Origin: Streptomyces sp. RerS4
Lineage (GTDB): Bacteria > Actinomycetota > Actinomycetes > Streptomycetales > Streptomycetaceae
Direction of reading: 5' to 3'
Assembly (NCBI RefSeq): GCF_023515955.1
Contig: NZ_CP097322.1
Location: 3,805,501 to 3,869,500 of the forward strand
Length of the DNA stretch: 64,000 bases
Part shown: in pieces, positions 16,152 through 22,507 of the stretch
Position numbering within the stretch: position 1 is the stretch's first letter
Layout: the number at the start of each line of letters is the position of its first letter
The notes under the pieces: generated by a model
Seen by the model: only the letters and a program-made list of their open reading frames with translations
Databases searched by the model: none
What the model was told of the DNA's origin: nothing
Made by a program: the position numbers and the translations under genes

Positions 16152-16346
16152 TCAGCGGACGGTGTACACCACGTAGCCGGGGTGCACGAGGAGCGGGGCG
16201 GCCTGCCAGCCGAGCGGCGCGGGGGCGAGGGCGTAGTAGCCGAAGGGCGGCAGCGGGAAGGAGTGCGGGGCGGCCTGGGCGGGGGCGCAGGTCAGCAGGG
16301 CGGAACTGAGAGCGAGCGCCGCGGCGGCGGCGATGTTCTTGATCAT
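16152..16346 (-). CDS. Small secreted protein, 64 aa
   Basis: An N-terminal signal peptide (MIKNIAAAAALALSSALLTC then APAQAAP) is followed by a mature part of only ~35 residues, rich in proline and aromatic residues (FPLPPFGYYALAPAPLGWQA). The cysteine at the signal-peptide end could form a weak lipobox but the spacing favours ordinary cleavage after AQA. No family is recognised. The ribosome-binding site is poor. Confidence 0.6.
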   Translation of the reverse strand: MIKNIAAAAALALSSALLTCAPAQAAPHSFPLPPFGYYALAPAPLGWQAAPLLVHPGYVVYTVR

Positions 16347-16480
16347 GCGCGTAGGGATATCGCCCGCTCGCCGCCACCCGCCAGTCGAGGACACTCCCGA
16401 TCACTCGTATGCCGCAACCGGTTCACCGAAGAATCGATCACTCGGGGTTTGGTGTGAACGTTCCTACGTAAAAGGGTTGT

Positions 16481-16906
16481 ATGACCATGAGCCTGAGCGT
16501 CCGCAACCAGATCCCCGGCACCGTCACCGCCGTCACCTCGGGCGAGGCGATGGCCACGGTCAAGGTCCGCCTCGAAGGCGGCCAGGACATCACCGCCGCC
16601 ATCACGGCCGACGCCGTCAAGGAGCTGGGTATCGCCGCCGGTTCCTCGGTGAAGGCCCTGGTCAAGGCCACCGAGGTGGCGCTGGCGACCGGCCCGGTCG
16701 AGGGGCTGTCGATCCGCAACCAGATCGCCGGCACGGTCGTCGACGTCGCCACCGGGCCGGCCATGGCCTCCGTGAAGGTCGACGTGGACGGGGGCGGCCT
16801 GACCGCCGCCATCACCGCCGACGCCGTCGACGCCCTGGGCCTGGCGGCCGGCTCCCCGGTCGTCGCGCTGATCAAGGCGACCGAGGTCTCCCTCCAGGCC
16901 GCGTAG
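16481..16906 (+). CDS. Molybdopterin-binding (Mop/TOBE) protein with two repeats
   Basis: A 141-residue soluble protein made of two Mop units: SLSVRNQIPGTVTAVTSGEA (residues 4-23) with ITADAVKELGIAAGSSVKALVKATEV, and LSIRNQIAGTVVDVATGPAM with ITADAVDALGLAAGSPVVALIKATEV. Di-Mop proteins store or buffer molybdate or tungstate. No mod transporter or molybdopterin-synthesis gene is adjacent. The first ATG (16481) follows AAAAGGG; a second ATG two codons later fits the ribosome-binding site about as well. Confidence 0.9.
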   Translation: MTMSLSVRNQIPGTVTAVTSGEAMATVKVRLEGGQDITAAITADAVKELGIAAGSSVKALVKATEVALATGPVEGLSIRNQIAGTVVDVATGPAMASVKVDVDGGGLTAAITADAVDALGLAAGSPVVALIKATEVSLQAA

Positions 16907-16912
16907 GCGCTG

Positions 16913-17215
16913 TCACTGGATGAACAGGCTCATGCCGGGGGCGGGGTGGACGTACTGACCCGGCGCGACGGAGCCCGTCACCCGCCCGTCGCACTGGGGT
17001 CCCGACCACAGGAAGGCCACTTCGTCCGTGAAGTTGGCGACCTCCGAGGGCACGAAGTCGCCCAGCGGATAGCAGCCGGACGGGTCCCCGATCGCGACCC
17101 GGTCGATGAACAGCACCCCGTTGGCCGCCTGCGCCGTGCCCGGCGCCGACAGCGCCAGCGTCAGCGCCGCCGCGCACGCCCCGAGCACCTGCGCCACGCG
17201 TCGTGTCTCGCGCAT
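16913..17215 (-). CDS. Small secreted protein, 100 aa
   Basis: A signal peptide starts MRETRRVAQVLGACAAALTL and ends with GTAQAAN. The ~65-residue mature part (NGVLFIDRVAIGDPSGCYPLG) holds two cysteines, able to form one disulfide. This pattern (short exported domain beginning with VLxID and containing CYP and QCDGRVTGSV) is typical of small secreted Streptomyces proteins of unknown role. The chosen ATG at 17215 has GAGGGA directly upstream; an in-frame start at 17257 would put a non-signal stretch in front. Only six bases separate its stop from the stop of the convergent Mop gene. Confidence 0.7.
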   Translation of the reverse strand: MRETRRVAQVLGACAAALTLALSAPGTAQAANGVLFIDRVAIGDPSGCYPLGDFVPSEVANFTDEVAFLWSGPQCDGRVTGSVAPGQYVHPAPGMSLFIQ

Positions 17216-17325
17216 TCCCTCGCCCACCTCGGCCACCTCTTCCACTTGCCCGAACATCCGTAGTCACCGAAGGTAGGCTGTCGCTACTCAAAGTGACACG
17301 GCGTGCGGTGGTGAAGGAGGGGCGC

Positions 17326-18411
17326 GTGAAGCTCCAGGAGACCGTCGACGCGCTGGTCGCGTCCGGCGCCGAGGGCGGCGTCCAGGTGGCCGCGTACCTG
17401 CACGGCCGGCCGCTGGTGGAGGCGTACGCCGGCGTCCCCGGCCCCGACACGCTGATCCACGGCTTCTCCACCGGCAAGGGCTGCACGGCGACCCTCGTCC
17501 ACGTCCTCGCCGCACGCGGGCTGATCGACTACGACGCCCCCATCGCCCGCTACTGGCCGCGGTTCGGGGCCCACGGCAAGGCCGGCATCACCGTCCGGCA
17601 CGCCCTGACCCACTCCGCCGGGATCCCCCACCTTCCGCGCTCCGTCACCGCCGCCGAGCTGTGCGACTGGGAGCACATGTGCGGGGTCGTCGCCGGGCTG
17701 CGCCCGCTGTGGGAGCCGGGGGCGGGCAGCGGCTACCACGGCTGGACCTTCGGCTGGATCCTCGGGGAGACCGTCCGGCGCGTCACCGGCCTCACGCCGG
17801 GGCAGGCCCTGCGGGAGTACGTGGCCGAGCCCCTCGGGATCGCCGACGAGCTGTACTTCGGGCTGCCCGCCTCCGAACTCCCCCGCGTGGCGCCGCTGGT
17901 GGAGGGCGGCTGGGAGACGTACCTGGCCGGACTCCCGACGATCGCCCCGTTCACGCGGCTCATCGCGCCGAACCGGAGCCTGTGGACCACCGCCGGCCTC
18001 GCCAACCACCCCCGCTACCTCCGCGCCGACCTCCCCTCCTGCGGCACCATGACCGCCCGCGCCGCCGCCCGGATGTACGCGGCGCTGCTCGGCGAGGTGG
18101 ACGGCGTACGGCTCCTGCCGCCCGACCGGCTCGCGGCGGCGGCGGCCACGGCGGTGGACGGGCGGGACCGGATGCTGCTCGTCAGGTACGCCAAGGGGCT
18201 GGGCTACTTCCTCGGCATGACACCGATGGGCGGGGAGCCCACCGCCTTCGGCCACCACGGCAGCGGCGGATCGATCGCCTTCGCCGACCGCCGGCGCGGC
18301 CTGTCCTTCGCCTTCATCCACACCCACCTGGTCGCCCCCGCGAACCCCACGGCCCGCAAACTCGCCGACGCGGTCCGCGCGACCGCCGAGGAAGCCCCTA
18401 CGCGGGGGTGA
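17326..18411 (+). CDS. Serine hydrolase of the class C beta-lactamase/esterase family
   Basis: A 361-residue cytoplasmic-looking enzyme with the catalytic S48-T-G-K51 tetrad, the usual GFSTGKG context and HGSGGSIAF near the end in place of the KTG box. The Y-x-N position reads SGYHGWTFGW, as in esterase-like members such as EstB. No signal peptide is visible. Starting at the GTG at 17326 puts a GGAGGGG site five bases upstream; the frame is open further up but without one. Function is likely an esterase or amidase, not a true beta-lactamase. It is followed by a terminator hairpin. Confidence 0.9.
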   Translation: MKLQETVDALVASGAEGGVQVAAYLHGRPLVEAYAGVPGPDTLIHGFSTGKGCTATLVHVLAARGLIDYDAPIARYWPRFGAHGKAGITVRHALTHSAGIPHLPRSVTAAELCDWEHMCGVVAGLRPLWEPGAGSGYHGWTFGWILGETVRRVTGLTPGQALREYVAEPLGIADELYFGLPASELPRVAPLVEGGWETYLAGLPTIAPFTRLIAPNRSLWTTAGLANHPRYLRADLPSCGTMTARAAARMYAALLGEVDGVRLLPPDRLAAAAATAVDGRDRMLLVRYAKGLGYFLGMTPMGGEPTAFGHHGSGGSIAFADRRRGLSFAFIHTHLVAPANPTARKLADAVRATAEEAPTRG

Positions 18412-18463
18412 GGGCGGTCAACGGCTTCTGTGGGCGTCCCGACCTGCGACGGAGTGGCTTCGA

Positions 18464-18495
18464 CGCCGCCGTCCGGATGGGCTCGGACGGCGGCG
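18464..18495 (+). terminator. Terminator after the serine hydrolase
   Basis: CGCCGCCGTCCG (18464-18475) pairs with CGGACGGCGGCG (18484-18495), loop of eight, 52 bp beyond the stop. Confidence 0.65.
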
Positions 18496-18553
18496 AACGC
18501 AACCACGTCAGGGGTCGGCGATCGCGTCGATGGAGCCAGCAAATGTCCGTTTC

Positions 18554-18586
18554 TTGACAGTTTGGCGTGTATTGGAGTACTGTCAA
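18554..18586 (+). promoter_or_regulatory. Promoter overlapped by a TetR-type palindrome
   Basis: TTGACAGT (18554-18561) and ACTGTCAA (18579-18586) form an 8-bp inverted repeat with 17 bases between. The left arm contains a perfect -35 (TTGACA), and TACTGT (18578-18583), 18 bases later, is a -10 candidate. The start point would fall near 18590, only a few bases before the ATG at 18593. Confidence 0.7.
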
Positions 18587-18592
18587 CGTGTC

Positions 18593-19216
18593 ATGAATAA
18601 GCGAGGCCGGTACGAGAGCCCGCTGCGTGCCGAGCAGATGGAGCAGACCCGTCAGCGGATCTTCGCGGCAATGACCGAGGCCATCGCCGACGAGACCGTG
18701 GAAGAGCTCACCATCCCGCTCGTCGCACAGCGCGCGAACATCGCCGTACGCACCGTCTACCGCCACTTCCCGACCCGGGACGAACTCTTCGTTGCGTGGA
18801 ACGAGTGGGCCCAGGCCCACCTCCACGTGCTCATGCTGTCCTACCCGGACACCCTCGAAGGGCTTCGCCGCCTGACTCCGGAGCTCTACCGCTCGTACGA
18901 CGAGAACCAGGCGCTGATCCTTGCCCTGCTGAACTTCAAGGCGGCCCTGCCGCTGCGGCGCCAGGGTCGGGCCCACCGGTTCCGCGCCGTGGAGTCGGCG
19001 CTTGCCGAGGTCACCGCCGCGGCCTCCCCGACGGCCCGGCGGCGCGCGGTGGCGGTCCTCTACCTGCTGGTGAGCGCACCGGCATGGCAGGCCATGCGTG
19101 AGCAGACAGGACTCGACGGGGCCGAGGCCGGCGAGGCGGCCGCCTGGGCGGTCCGGGTCCTCACCGACGCTCTCCAGCGTGATCCACAGGGCCCGGCAGG
19201 CGCAGCCACCACCTGA
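18593..19216 (+). CDS. TetR-family regulator of the split PEP-utilising enzyme genes
   Basis: A 207-residue regulator. The N-terminal helix-turn-helix is TIPLVAQRANIAVRTVYRHF (about 41-60) followed by PTRDELF; the remaining ~140 residues are the helical ligand-binding part. The ATG at 18593 is only about ten bases beyond a -10-like TACTGT, so the mRNA is nearly leaderless. The palindrome covering both promoter elements is the expected autorepression site. Downstream genes on the same strand start 74 bp later, behind a short stretch of three GGCCACC-type repeats, so an operon is likely. The inducer would be a substrate or product of that enzyme. Confidence 0.9.
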   Translation: MNKRGRYESPLRAEQMEQTRQRIFAAMTEAIADETVEELTIPLVAQRANIAVRTVYRHFPTRDELFVAWNEWAQAHLHVLMLSYPDTLEGLRRLTPELYRSYDENQALILALLNFKAALPLRRQGRAHRFRAVESALAEVTAAASPTARRRAVAVLYLLVSAPAWQAMREQTGLDGAEAGEAAAWAVRVLTDALQRDPQGPAGAATT

Positions 19217-19290
19217 GCCGTCTGGGCCACCTTGGCCACCTTGGCCACCTGAGCCATTCGAACCATTCGAGCGGCGAGGAGGAAGCGGCC

Positions 19291-20985
19291 ATGAGCATCG
19301 CCGCCGCACCCACGTTTGCCCCTCCGGGACCGGGCACCTGGTCCCTCGATGCCACCCACTTCACACGTCCTGTCACCCGCTTCCACGCCGAGATCTTCCC
19401 GGCGGAGTTCGGCCGGGGCTTCGGCGACAGCCTGCGCCGGTACGGCTCGCTGCTGGAGCGTCTCGACTGGGCGTTCGTCAACGGCTTCAGCTACTACTGC
19501 CCCCGGCCGATAGGTGCGCCGCCGGACGTCTCGGGCCACCCCCCGCACGAGGTGTGGGAGCGCATGGCGGCCGACGACCCGCGGATCCGGGAGCGGCTGG
19601 CGACGAGCGCGATGGTCTTCGAGCGCCGGCTGTGGCGCGAAGACCTCCGCCGCTGGGACAGCGAGGTGAAGCCTTCGCTGGTCGCCGACCACCGGGCGCT
19701 GCTGGAGGTCGAGCCCGCCGCTCTGGACGACGCCGGCCTGCTGGCCCACCTCGACCGCTGTCGCGAGCACCAGCGGCGGGCCTGCTACCTGCACCATCTG
19801 TTCAACATGCCCGCTCTGCTGCCGATGGGCGACCTCCTGGCGCACTGCCAGGAGTGGACCAGCCGTACTCCTGGGGAGATTCTCGCGCCGCTGGCCGGGT
19901 CCAGCCCGGACCCGTTGGCCGCCGGCGAGGAGCTCGCGCGGCTGACCGCGGCGGTCACCGCCGACCCCGAGGCGCGCAGGCTCTTCGCCTCGTCCACCGA
20001 GCCCGCCGAGCTACTGGACGCGCTGTGCGCGCTGCCCGCCCCGACCGGTGCTGCGGCGGCCGCGTACCTCGAACAGGTGGGCTGGCGCCCCGTCAACGGC
20101 GAGGACGTCGGCGACCCTTGCGTCCTGGAGATGCCCGGTCTGGTCGTCAGGGCCATCCGGACCACGGCGGCGGGCCGGCCGTCCGCGAACGAGGGGCAGG
20201 AAACCGAGACGGCAGCCGAACTGCGAAGCGCCGTACCCCTGCCCCACCGCGGCCGCTTCGACGAACTGCTCTCCGAGGCCCGGTTGGTGTCGCGACTGCG
20301 CGACGAACGCGGATCGTTCGCCGACCTCCCGGCCATCGGCCTCACCCGCCGCGCCATCCTCGCCGCCGGCCGCCGGCTCGCCCGGACCGGACGGATCGCC
20401 GACCCCGCCCACCTGGTCGAGGCCGATTACACCGAGCTGCGCGAACTCGTCCGTACCGGCGATGGGCCGGACCCCGGCGAATTGTCGGACCGTGCCCGCT
20501 ACCGGGAACAGGCCCGGTACGCAGACGCCCCACTCCTGCTCGGGCCACCCCCGGGCGATCCTCTGCCACCGCAGTGGCTGCCGCCGGCAGCCGCACGACT
20601 GGAACAGGCCCTCGGAGCGGTGGTCCAGGCGATGTTCGGAAACCCCGTGGCACGTACCGCGGGACGGACCGTGCACGGACTGGGCGCGAGCCCCGGCGTC
20701 TACGAGGGCACCGCACGCGTCATCCGCGACGTGGCGGAGTTCGGACGACTCCAGCCCGGCGACGTCCTGGTGACCAACGCGACCACGACCGCCTTCAACA
20801 TCGTCCTGCCGCTGCTCGGTGCGATCGTCACCGACCGCGGCGGGGCACTGTCCCACGCGGCCATCGTCGCCCGGGAGTTCGCCATCCCGGGAGTGGTCGG
20901 CTGTACGGATGCCACCGCGGTACTCCCGGACGGATCCCGGGTCCGGGTCGACGGCCGGGCCGGAGAAGCGGCGGTCGTGTCATGA
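19291..20985 (+). CDS. PEP-utilising mobile-domain protein, rifampin-phosphotransferase-like C-terminal portion
   Basis: A 564-residue protein. The last ~95 residues are a phosphohistidine swivel domain: HGLGASPGVYEGTARV, then GGALSHAAIVAREFAIPGVV with the catalytic His at 522. Residues ~20-460 are mostly helical and resemble the substrate-binding domain that lies between the ATP-grasp and His domains in rifampin phosphotransferase and PEP synthase relatives. The ATP-binding domain is absent and is encoded by the next gene, whose ATG overlaps this stop (ATGA). Together they would transfer phosphate from ATP via His to a small acceptor. The target (drug, keto acid or other) cannot be told. ATG at 19291 has GAGGAGG upstream. 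Confidence 0.88.
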   Translation: MSIAAAPTFAPPGPGTWSLDATHFTRPVTRFHAEIFPAEFGRGFGDSLRRYGSLLERLDWAFVNGFSYYCPRPIGAPPDVSGHPPHEVWERMAADDPRIRERLATSAMVFERRLWREDLRRWDSEVKPSLVADHRALLEVEPAALDDAGLLAHLDRCREHQRRACYLHHLFNMPALLPMGDLLAHCQEWTSRTPGEILAPLAGSSPDPLAAGEELARLTAAVTADPEARRLFASSTEPAELLDALCALPAPTGAAAAAYLEQVGWRPVNGEDVGDPCVLEMPGLVVRAIRTTAAGRPSANEGQETETAAELRSAVPLPHRGRFDELLSEARLVSRLRDERGSFADLPAIGLTRRAILAAGRRLARTGRIADPAHLVEADYTELRELVRTGDGPDPGELSDRARYREQARYADAPLLLGPPPGDPLPPQWLPPAAARLEQALGAVVQAMFGNPVARTAGRTVHGLGASPGVYEGTARVIRDVAEFGRLQPGDVLVTNATTTAFNIVLPLLGAIVTDRGGALSHAAIVAREFAIPGVVGCTDATAVLPDGSRVRVDGRAGEAAVVS

Positions 20986-21893
20986 GGACATCGCCTGCCG
21001 AGGTGGTGCCGCTCGGGTCCGCGACCGACGAGGCCCTGTACGGCGGCAAGGCCGCGAACCTCGCGATCGCCGTCCGAGCCGGGCTGCCGGTGCCTCCTGG
21101 GATCGCCCTGCCCTGGCCGTTCGTGGACGCGGTCGCCGAGGGCAGCCCCGGCGCACAGGAGGCGCTGCGCGCGGCGGTCGACCACCTCGCGGGCGGATCG
21201 TCCGCGTCGGGACAGCCACTGGGACAGCCGCTGGCAGTACGTTCCTCCGCCCCGGGTGAGGATTCGGCCGAGGCGAGCTTCGCCGGCCAGCATCTCAGCT
21301 GCCTCAACGTGGACACCCACCAGGCGCTGACCGAGGCGGTCCGGGCCGTACGAGAGTCCGCCCGCGCCCCCGCCGCGCTTGCCTACCGCCATCGGCTCGG
21401 TCTGGTGGGGCAACCGCGCATCGCGGTGGTCGTACAGGCTCTGGTGGCCGCTGACCGCGCCGGCGTCCTGTTCACCCGCGATCCGCTCGACGGCTCCGAA
21501 GTCGTGGTGGTCGAGGCGAGCTGGGGCCTGGGCGAGTCGGTGGTCGAAGGCCTGGTCGTCCCGGACCGCTACCGGATCGACGCCGGCGGCAGAGTACGAG
21601 AACGCGTGGCGGGAGTGAAGGACATCGCCGTCCGGCCCTCACCCCTCGGCGGTATCAGCCAGGTCACCGTCCCGCCCGAACACGTCCGAACGCTCTGCCT
21701 CGACGACGCGCAGCTCACCGAGCTGCGCGAACTGGCCTCCCGCTGCGCACTGGTCTTCGCAGGACCGCAGGACATCGAATGGGCCTTCGCGGGCGGACAC
21801 CTGCACCTGCTGCAACGGCGGCCGCTGACCGTGGCCGCCGAACAGGGGCTGAGCGCACCGGCCGGACGCCTCGACGGTGCCGGTGGCCCATGA
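20982..21893 (+). CDS. PEP synthase/rifampin-phosphotransferase-like ATP-grasp domain as a separate protein
   Basis: A 303-residue protein equal to the N-terminal PPDK-type ATP-binding domain. Signatures: ALYGGKAANLAIAVRAGLPV near the start, AVRSSAPGEDSAEASFAG for the ATP-binding loop, GVLFTRDPL and VVEASWGLGESVVEG in the middle, and GPQDIEWAF with HLLQRRPLT at the end. No His swivel domain follows, so it depends on the upstream gene. The four-base ATGA overlap implies coupled translation and 1:1 synthesis. The order of the two halves is reversed compared with one-chain enzymes, where the ATP-grasp domain comes first. Confidence 0.9.
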   Translation: MRTSPAEVVPLGSATDEALYGGKAANLAIAVRAGLPVPPGIALPWPFVDAVAEGSPGAQEALRAAVDHLAGGSSASGQPLGQPLAVRSSAPGEDSAEASFAGQHLSCLNVDTHQALTEAVRAVRESARAPAALAYRHRLGLVGQPRIAVVVQALVAADRAGVLFTRDPLDGSEVVVVEASWGLGESVVEGLVVPDRYRIDAGGRVRERVAGVKDIAVRPSPLGGISQVTVPPEHVRTLCLDDAQLTELRELASRCALVFAGPQDIEWAFAGGHLHLLQRRPLTVAAEQGLSAPAGRLDGAGGP

Positions 21894-21928
21894 CGTGCAC
21901 ACGCGCAGATCTGGTGGCGCCGGCCCGG

Positions 21929-22070
21929 TCAGGCCGTATGCCAGGCGCTGATCAGTTCCTCAGGCCCGTACGACGCCTGGAGGCCGGAGCAGCGCCACTC
22001 CGAGCAGATCAGCGGAAGGCCGCCCGTGATCAGAGCGGCGTCGAAGGCGGCCGCGGGCCAGTGGGGCAAA
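21929..22070 (-). pseudogene. C-terminal remnant of a deleted gene beside tRNA-Ser(GGA)
   Basis: A minus-strand frame ending at 21929 reads WPAAAFDAALITGGLPLICS and onward to EELISAWHTA with GC-rich third codon positions, so it was coding once. It runs upstream straight into the tRNA terminator and has no start. The TGGLPLI stretch recalls the AAA/DUF234 type of ATP-binding protein, but that is only a guess. It marks the right edge of the accessory segment. Confidence 0.45.
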
Positions 22071-22073
22071 GCA

Positions 22074-22108
22074 GAAGAGCCGAACCGCAAATTGCGGCTC
22101 GGCTCTTC
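22074..22108 (-). terminator. Terminator of tRNA-Ser(GGA)
   Basis: GAAGAGCCGA (22074-22083) pairs with TCGGCTCTTC (22099-22108); an inner CCGCAA/TTGCGG stem extends it. Confidence 0.75.
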
Positions 22109-22129
22109 GTTCGCCTGTTCAGGCGGCTG

Positions 22130-22214
22130 CGGAGGATACGAGATTCGAACTCGTGAGGGGTTGCCCCCAACACGCTTTCCAAGCGTGCGCCCTAGGCCTC
22201 TAGGCGAATCCTCC
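22130..22214 (-). tRNA. tRNA-Ser(GGA)
   Basis: An 85-nt type II tRNA with acceptor GGAGGAT/ATCCTCC, anticodon stem ACGC/GCGT and loop TTGGAAA, anticodon GGA (reads UCC and UCU). CCA not encoded. Confidence 0.95.
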
Positions 22215-22359
22215 GCCGCAAACAATACAAGACGTTGAGGGGTGCTCGCGAACACGATCCTGATCTTGGGGGTCGGAGGGGGTCGGAGGGGGGGCCGGGT
22301 GGGGCGGGGATCCGGGGCGGCTCGATTCCGGGGGGCGGTATCCGCTAGGGTGGGGCCCA

Positions 22360-22445
22360 GCCCCTCACGCGGCGCTATCTCACCCAACTCCCCCAGGGCC
22401 GGAAGGCAGCAAGGGTAAGTGGGCTCTGGCGGGTGCGTGGGGGGC
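22360..22445 (+). ncRNA. ffs: Signal recognition particle 4.5S-type RNA
   Basis: The conserved SRP domain IV core is seen as CAGGGCCGGAAGGCAGCAAG (22394 on). The ends pair as CCCCTCACGC (22361-22370) with GCGTGGGGGG (22435-22444), closing a single hairpin of about 85 nt, the size reported for Streptomyces. It stands immediately before dnaX, its usual place in this genus. It works with Ffh in targeting membrane and exported proteins. Confidence 0.93.
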
Positions 22446-22507
22446 GCTTTGCGTTCCGGAGCCGTTGGGGGCCGCCGTTGTCGGTGCGCCCGGATAACCT
22501 CGTAGAC

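Noticed and set aside
18412..22129. Integrated element with att sites at tRNA-Ser(GGA)
   Set aside because: No duplicate of the tRNA 3' end was found on the left side and there is no integrase, so only an accessory segment is claimed.
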